The translations under genes were made by a program, and so were the position numbers. The notes under the pieces are model-generated. The model was not told the origin of the DNA. It did not search any database and saw only the letters and a list, made by a program, of their open reading frames with translations. A stretch of 10,664 nucleotides of DNA from a candidate division FCPU426 bacterium (GTDB lineage: Bacteria > Oederibacteriota > PGYV01 > Palsa-1178): NCBI GenBank assembly GCA_003167475.1, contig PMTB01000005.1:1-10664 (forward strand), written 5' to 3'. Of the stretch, positions 7,270-10,664 are shown piece by piece. Positions within the stretch are counted from its first letter, which is position 1. Each line of letters opens with the position of its first letter.

Positions 7270-8925
7270 ATGACGGATAAAAAACTTTTCAAGAAAGCCT
7301 TTCCGGCTTTTGTGCTGTTTTTATTATCGGGATTTTGCGTTCCCCAAATTAATGCCGGCACAGCAACCGTTGACGCCACAACCAAATACCAGACCATACG
7401 CGGGTTCGGGGCGGCCAGCGTCTGGGTAGGCGGGAAGATATCACCCGCCCTGGCCGACACATTCTGGCTGGATGACGCGGTGGATTCGCATGTGGGTTTT
7501 TCCATGCTCCGCACGCGCATCATACCCACGGGAGACGGCACGCAGGCCGCGGAAACAAACCCCATAAGCCTAGCCCTGGCGCGCAATCCCAACATGCTTG
7601 TATTCAGCACTGCCTGGACGCCGCCCACGGCCTATAAAGACAACGGCAGTATTGATGGAGGGACCTTTAACTCTACAGCGGCCAATATGTCGGCATATGC
7701 GACCTGGCTGGTGAATTATGTCAAGGCCATAAAAAGCCAGAAGGGGATAGATCTTTATGCCGTGTCCCCGCAGAACGAACCCGATCTTGATACCACCTAT
7801 GATTCATGTACATGGACGGCCCAGCAGTTCCAGGTATTTATCCGCGACTATATGGGCCCGGCTTTCCAGAGCGCGGGGCTTACTACGAAAATATTGATGC
7901 CGGAAGATTCAAAGGATAACCTTGCCAAATCAGCCGCGGCTATGGGCGATGCGGCATGCGCGCCGTATATAAGTATTATAGGAGGGCATATTTACGGCGG
8001 CGGGCCGAACACTTTGCCGGTGTCGTACGGCGCGGCCGAACACTGGATGACGGAATATTCCGATTATAACAATTGGGACGGCTCAATAACCAGCGGCATA
8101 ACTTACGCGCTGAGCGTGCACAACTGTATCGTGTCGCATAATTTCCACGCTTATGTTTTCTGGTGGCTGGTCAATAATAACACGGACAACGAAGGCCTCT
8201 GCGACACCAACGGCGTCCCTGCCAAAAGGCTATACACCATGGGAAATTACAGCAAGTTCATACGGCCGGGATATATCAGGGTCGCCTCCACCGTAAACCC
8301 TTCCTCAAATGTGACGACCTCGGCGTATATAAATACATCGCCCGGCAAATACGTGATAATAGCCATCAACAACAATTCTTCCGCGCAAAGCACGACATTT
8401 AATTTGACGGGAATTTCCACAACATCGGCCGCGCCGTGGCTGACCGACGCTTCAAACGACCTTGTCCAGCAAACGGCCGTTGCAGTTTCGGGGAACAGTT
8501 TCACCTATAATCTTCCGGCTTACAGCGTCATGTCCTTTGTGGGTTCCATGGTGACCGGGCCGTCGCCGACAATCACGCCGTACGCGGGAACGCCCACTTT
8601 CACGGCGACCGCGACGCCGACGCCGGCACCGGCCGCGAACGGGCTCAAGTCGGGATCGTTCACCGGGCAGACCTACACGAACCCGTACGGGAACGTACAG
8701 GTCCAGGTGGTGATCTCCGGCGGCAAGATCACCAGCGTCAAGACCATCCAGTATCCCAACGGCCATCAGCAGTCCGTGTTCATCAACTCCCAGGCACTTC
8801 CGCTCCTCGAGCAGGAGGTCCTCAAGGCTCAGAGCGCGCAGATCAACATCATCGGCGGCGCCACCTTCACCAGTCAGGGCTACGCCCAGTCAGTGCAGTC
8901 GGCGCTGGACGCCGCGCGCGCCTGA
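7270..8925 (+). CDS. Chimeric ORF: secreted GH30 xylanase joined in frame to an FMN-binding domain
   Basis: Residues 1-426 are a second GH30 enzyme, about 80% identical by eye to the one at 4507 and nearly gap-free. It has a signal peptide (about 1-29, KKLFKK then a hydrophobic core), acid/base Glu170 (QNEPD), nucleophile Glu262 (HWMTEYS) and the same WWLVNN lacking the XynC glucuronate-binding Arg. Start support is GGGGA at 7259-7263. After a short Thr/Pro stretch (about 427-456) the protein abruptly becomes an FMN_bind domain (about 457-551) encoded in about 70% GC DNA and ending just before apbE. Comparison with the upstream paralogue suggests that the natural gene should continue into a long linker, a binding module and a sorting domain. 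I read this ORF as two incomplete genes from different genomes fused by an assembly join; a real lateral fusion is possible but less likely. Confidence 0.85.
   Translation: MTDKKLFKKAFPAFVLFLLSGFCVPQINAGTATVDATTKYQTIRGFGAASVWVGGKISPALADTFWLDDAVDSHVGFSMLRTRIIPTGDGTQAAETNPISLALARNPNMLVFSTAWTPPTAYKDNGSIDGGTFNSTAANMSAYATWLVNYVKAIKSQKGIDLYAVSPQNEPDLDTTYDSCTWTAQQFQVFIRDYMGPAFQSAGLTTKILMPEDSKDNLAKSAAAMGDAACAPYISIIGGHIYGGGPNTLPVSYGAAEHWMTEYSDYNNWDGSITSGITYALSVHNCIVSHNFHAYVFWWLVNNNTDNEGLCDTNGVPAKRLYTMGNYSKFIRPGYIRVASTVNPSSNVTTSAYINTSPGKYVIIAINNNSSAQSTTFNLTGISTTSAAPWLTDASNDLVQQTAVAVSGNSFTYNLPAYSVMSFVGSMVTGPSPTITPYAGTPTFTATATPTPAPAANGLKSGSFTGQTYTNPYGNVQVQVVISGGKITSVKTIQYPNGHQQSVFINSQALPLLEQEVLKAQSAQINIIGGATFTSQGYAQSVQSALDAARA
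8560..8640. other. Composition breakpoint, probable contig misjoin
   Basis: Before this stretch, codons and content match the GH30 genes. After it, every gene is high-GC and of a different functional type. The switch lies in a Thr/Pro/Ala-coding low-complexity run with the repeated word CGACGCCG (8612-8625), which both genomes could share. The most likely point is 8604-8632. No insertion sequence, integrase or direct-repeat target site is visible. Confidence 0.75.
8638..8925 (+). other. FMN-binding (FMN_bind) domain, 3' part of a high-GC gene
   Basis: This segment encodes about 95 residues typical of the FMN_bind family found in NqrC/RnfG and small actinobacterial electron-transfer proteins. 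It begins NGLKSGSFTG, includes GNVQVQVVISGGKITSVK, and carries IIGGATFTSQGY. The Thr of GGAT (residue 532 of the fused ORF) fits the site where ApbE attaches FMN by a phosphoester bond. The stop is 13 bases before apbE, so the two genes are almost certainly co-transcribed. The true N-terminus, probably a signal peptide and Thr/Pro linker, is not in this window if the upstream join is artificial. Confidence 0.85.
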
Positions 8926-8938
8926 CGGAGGCCCCGCG

Positions 8939-9718
8939 GTGCAGCGTAGGGTGCGGGTGGAACCGGTCATGGGGACCGTGGTCACCGTCGATGTCCGCGA
9001 CCCCGGGCTGCCCGACCCGACCGTCGACACGGCCATCGAGACGGCGGTCGAATGGCTCCACCTCGTGGACGCCACCTTCAGCACCTACCGCGACGGCAGC
9101 GAGATCAGCCGCCTGGGGCGCGGTGAGCTCCAGGAGAGCGAGTGCTCTCCAGAGGTCCGCGAGGTGCTGGGCCTCTGCGCCGAGGTCGAGCGCGGGAGCG
9201 GGGGCTGCTTCGACATCCACTGCGGGGGCCGGCTCGATCCCTCGGGCCTGGTCAAGGGCTGGTCGGTGCAGCGCGCCGCGGAGATGCTGCGGGCGGCTGG
9301 TGCCCGCAGCTTCTTCATCGGGGCGGGGGGGGATATCGTGACTCGCGGGGAGTCCGCTCCCGGCCAGCAGTGGAGGGTGGGCATACGCCACCCTGAGATC
9401 GCCGGCCGGGTCGCAGCGGTGCTCGAGACCGGGGACCTCGCCATCGCCACCAGCGGGGCGTACGAGCGCGGCGAGCACATCCTCGACCCCCACACCGGAC
9501 GGGCCCCGGAGGGGCTGCTGAGCATGACCGTGGTCGGCCCCAGCCTCACCTACGCCGACGCCTTCGCCACCGCCGCGTTCGTGATGGGTGAGCAGGGATT
9601 GCACTGGGTGGCGGGGATGGATGGATACGAGGCGCTGGCGATCACGCCCGACCGCAGAACGGTGTGGACCCCGGGGATGGACGCCCTGCTGGTGCGCGAC
9701 ATTGCACCGGCAATGTGA
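8939..9718 (+). CDS. apbE: FAD:protein FMN transferase (ApbE)
   Basis: This 259-residue protein transfers FMN from FAD to a Thr or Ser in FMN_bind-type proteins, using Mg2+. Recognisable family motifs in order: VMGT near the start (10-13); FSTYRDGSEISRL (about 47-59); DPSGLVKGW with Lys106; GAGGDI with Asp132; ATSGAYERG; the ILDPHTGRAPEG stretch; and TYADAFATAAFVMG with Asp207. It begins with GTG at 8939, supported by a strong CGGAGG at 8926-8931, seven bases upstream. No signal peptide or lipobox is visible, unlike many ApbE lipoproteins, and it is shorter than the roughly 300-350 residues of those forms. It therefore probably works in the cytoplasm or is exported some other way. The gene directly upstream encodes its likely substrate domain. 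Composition is about 68% GC. Confidence 0.95.
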   Translation: MQRRVRVEPVMGTVVTVDVRDPGLPDPTVDTAIETAVEWLHLVDATFSTYRDGSEISRLGRGELQESECSPEVREVLGLCAEVERGSGGCFDIHCGGRLDPSGLVKGWSVQRAAEMLRAAGARSFFIGAGGDIVTRGESAPGQQWRVGIRHPEIAGRVAAVLETGDLAIATSGAYERGEHILDPHTGRAPEGLLSMTVVGPSLTYADAFATAAFVMGEQGLHWVAGMDGYEALAITPDRRTVWTPGMDALLVRDIAPAM

Positions 9719-9849
9719 CATCGGGCCCGCCGAGTTCCCACAGCGGGGCGACAGCGGCGGCGCCACATCGCATGCAATTCGCGGCGACTGGCGCGTTGAT
9801 GGACGCCCACCTATACTCGACTGACCGTACCAGGGGCTCCTCCGCTCGG

Positions 9850-9883
9850 GAGCGGTGACCGCGGTCCCCGCTCATCGTCTTTT
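9850..9883 (+). terminator. Candidate Rho-independent terminator after apbE
   Basis: Bases 9850-9873 form a 24-base near-perfect palindrome: GAGCGG and CCGCTC arms around GACCGCGGTC, with one mismatched pair at 9856/9867. ATCGTCTTTT follows. The GC-rich stem with a nearby T tract, 132 bases past the apbE stop and 97 bases before ftsH, suits a terminator. The symmetry would also suit a protein-binding operator upstream of ftsH. Confidence 0.45.
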
Positions 9884-9969
9884 CGCCCCTGCGGTGGCGC
9901 GGTAGAAGCGAGGGAAGTGGGAGCGCTCGGGACGATGTCCAGCGGGACTGCGCAGGCGTACCGGTCCTG

Positions 9970-10664
9970 ATGTCCACCCGCAAGCAGGTGGCCCTGCTCG
10001 GTCTCTGGGCGGCCTTTCTCGCGGTGGTGGTCCTGATCTACGTGCAGGTCCGGGACCAGCCGCCGTCCCCGCCCCAGGCCAGCCTGGGGACGCTGACCCA
10101 GGCGGTGCTCAACGCCGAGAGCGGGACCGGCGCGCCCCAGGACCAGATCTCGTTCGACACCGCCCACCCGGCGATCGTCTCTCCCGACTCAGTGACCTGG
10201 TGGGACGCCGTGGGCGGCGAGCACCTGACACCGAACGCGGATCAGGGCGCGGTCGAGAACATCTTCGCCAGCAACCACTACACGAACTTCACACCCGAGG
10301 GCGGCGTGCCGCTCGCCACGCTGCTCCTGGTGCTGGTGCCGACGCTCATCATCGTGATGGTCATCGTCATCCTCTACTGGCGCCAGGGCGCAGGCGGGCC
10401 GGTGGGGCTGCTGCGCTCCCGGACCAAGGCGGTCGCGGGTGACCAGCCGCTCAGCACCTTCGCCGACGTCGCGGGGTGCGACGACGCCAAGCTCGAGATG
10501 GGAGAGCTGGTCGCCTTCCTCCGGGACCCCGACCGGTACCGCGACCTGGGAGCCCGGGTGCCCAAGGGAGTGCTCCTGGTCGGGCCGCCGGGCACCGGCA
10601 AGACGCTGCTCGCCCGGGCCGTGGCCGGCGAGGCCGGCGTGCCGTTCTTCTCCATCTCCGGCTC
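9970..10664 (+). CDS. ftsH: ATP-dependent zinc metalloprotease FtsH, 5' part
   Basis: The gene runs off the window end; 231 codons are visible. FtsH is a hexameric membrane AAA+ protease that degrades misfolded membrane proteins and selected soluble regulators. An N-terminal transmembrane helix (about residues 7-26) and a short extracytoplasmic domain (about 27-113) are followed by a second helix (about 114-138). The AAA module then starts with FADVAGCDDAKLEM and includes the Walker A motif GPPGTGKT. The Walker B, second region of homology and HEXXH zinc site lie beyond the window. Cys in VAGCDDAK replaces the more usual Val, Ile or Cys-variable position and is not alarming. The ATG at 9970 has no clear Shine-Dalgarno sequence and no in-frame start nearby upstream. 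The 251-base gap and hairpin suggest separate transcription from apbE. Composition and codon use match apbE, not the GH30 genes. Confidence 0.96.
   Translation, partial: MSTRKQVALLGLWAAFLAVVVLIYVQVRDQPPSPPQASLGTLTQAVLNAESGTGAPQDQISFDTAHPAIVSPDSVTWWDAVGGEHLTPNADQGAVENIFASNHYTNFTPEGGVPLATLLLVLVPTLIIVMVIVILYWRQGAGGPVGLLRSRTKAVAGDQPLSTFADVAGCDDAKLEMGELVAFLRDPDRYRDLGARVPKGVLLVGPPGTGKTLLARAVAGEAGVPFFSISG

Noticed and set aside
8867..9766. 299-residue minus-strand ORF opposite apbE.
   Set aside because: High-GC DNA leaves antisense frames open; the plus strand encodes clear ApbE motifs.
9796..9817. TTGATG and TATACT as an ftsH promoter.
   Set aside because: The spacer is only 10 bases, and no -35-like element stands at 16-18 bases from TATACT. 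An extended or unusual promoter cannot be shown.

Overview
The window joins two very different kinds of DNA. Bases 1 to about 8,600 have a moderate base composition (about 53% GC in one hand-counted line, with AT-rich intergenic stretches). They use ATA isoleucine codons freely and encode large secreted proteins with long Thr/Pro linkers and C-terminal sorting-type domains. This style is typical of uncultivated candidate-phylum bacteria such as Goldbacteria-like lineages; that assignment is inference. From about 8,640 to the end the DNA is about 68-70% GC (one hand-counted line gives 68%), almost always uses ATC for isoleucine, and encodes FMN-binding, ApbE and FtsH proteins of a kind seen in high-GC Actinobacteria, Chloroflexi or Dormibacter-type genomes.

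Layout, all genes on the + strand: a LacI-family regulator (158-1168); a long perfect hairpin (1201-1257); an 893-residue secreted protein with two N-terminal repeats, a six-bladed NHL propeller, a DUF11-like domain and a C-terminal sorting domain (1337-4018); a 488-base regulatory gap with a strong sigma70-type promoter and several LacI-style CG-centred symmetric sites; a secreted GH30 xylanase with a CBM3 module (4507-7191); a second, close GH30 paralogue (7270 to about 8,560). In mid-ORF the second GH30 then runs, in frame, into an FMN-binding domain of the high-GC genome (to 8925). This is followed by apbE (8939-9718), a likely terminator, and the 5' part of ftsH (9970 to the window end).

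Functional reading: the left part looks like a LacI-regulated xylan-degradation locus with a tandem-duplicated GH30 enzyme and a partner extracellular propeller protein. The right part is a flavinylation pair (ApbE flavin transferase plus its FMN-binding substrate domain) beside the FtsH protease.

The most important observation is that the ORF at 7270-8925 is probably not one natural gene. The switch in composition, codon use and gene content falls inside a Thr/Pro-rich low-complexity linker with the short repeat CGACGCCG, which suggests a chimeric contig join. No transposase, integrase or attachment repeat is visible at the switch. Lateral transfer cannot be fully excluded from sequence alone, but the GH30-FMN fusion should not be read as a novel enzyme without read-level support.
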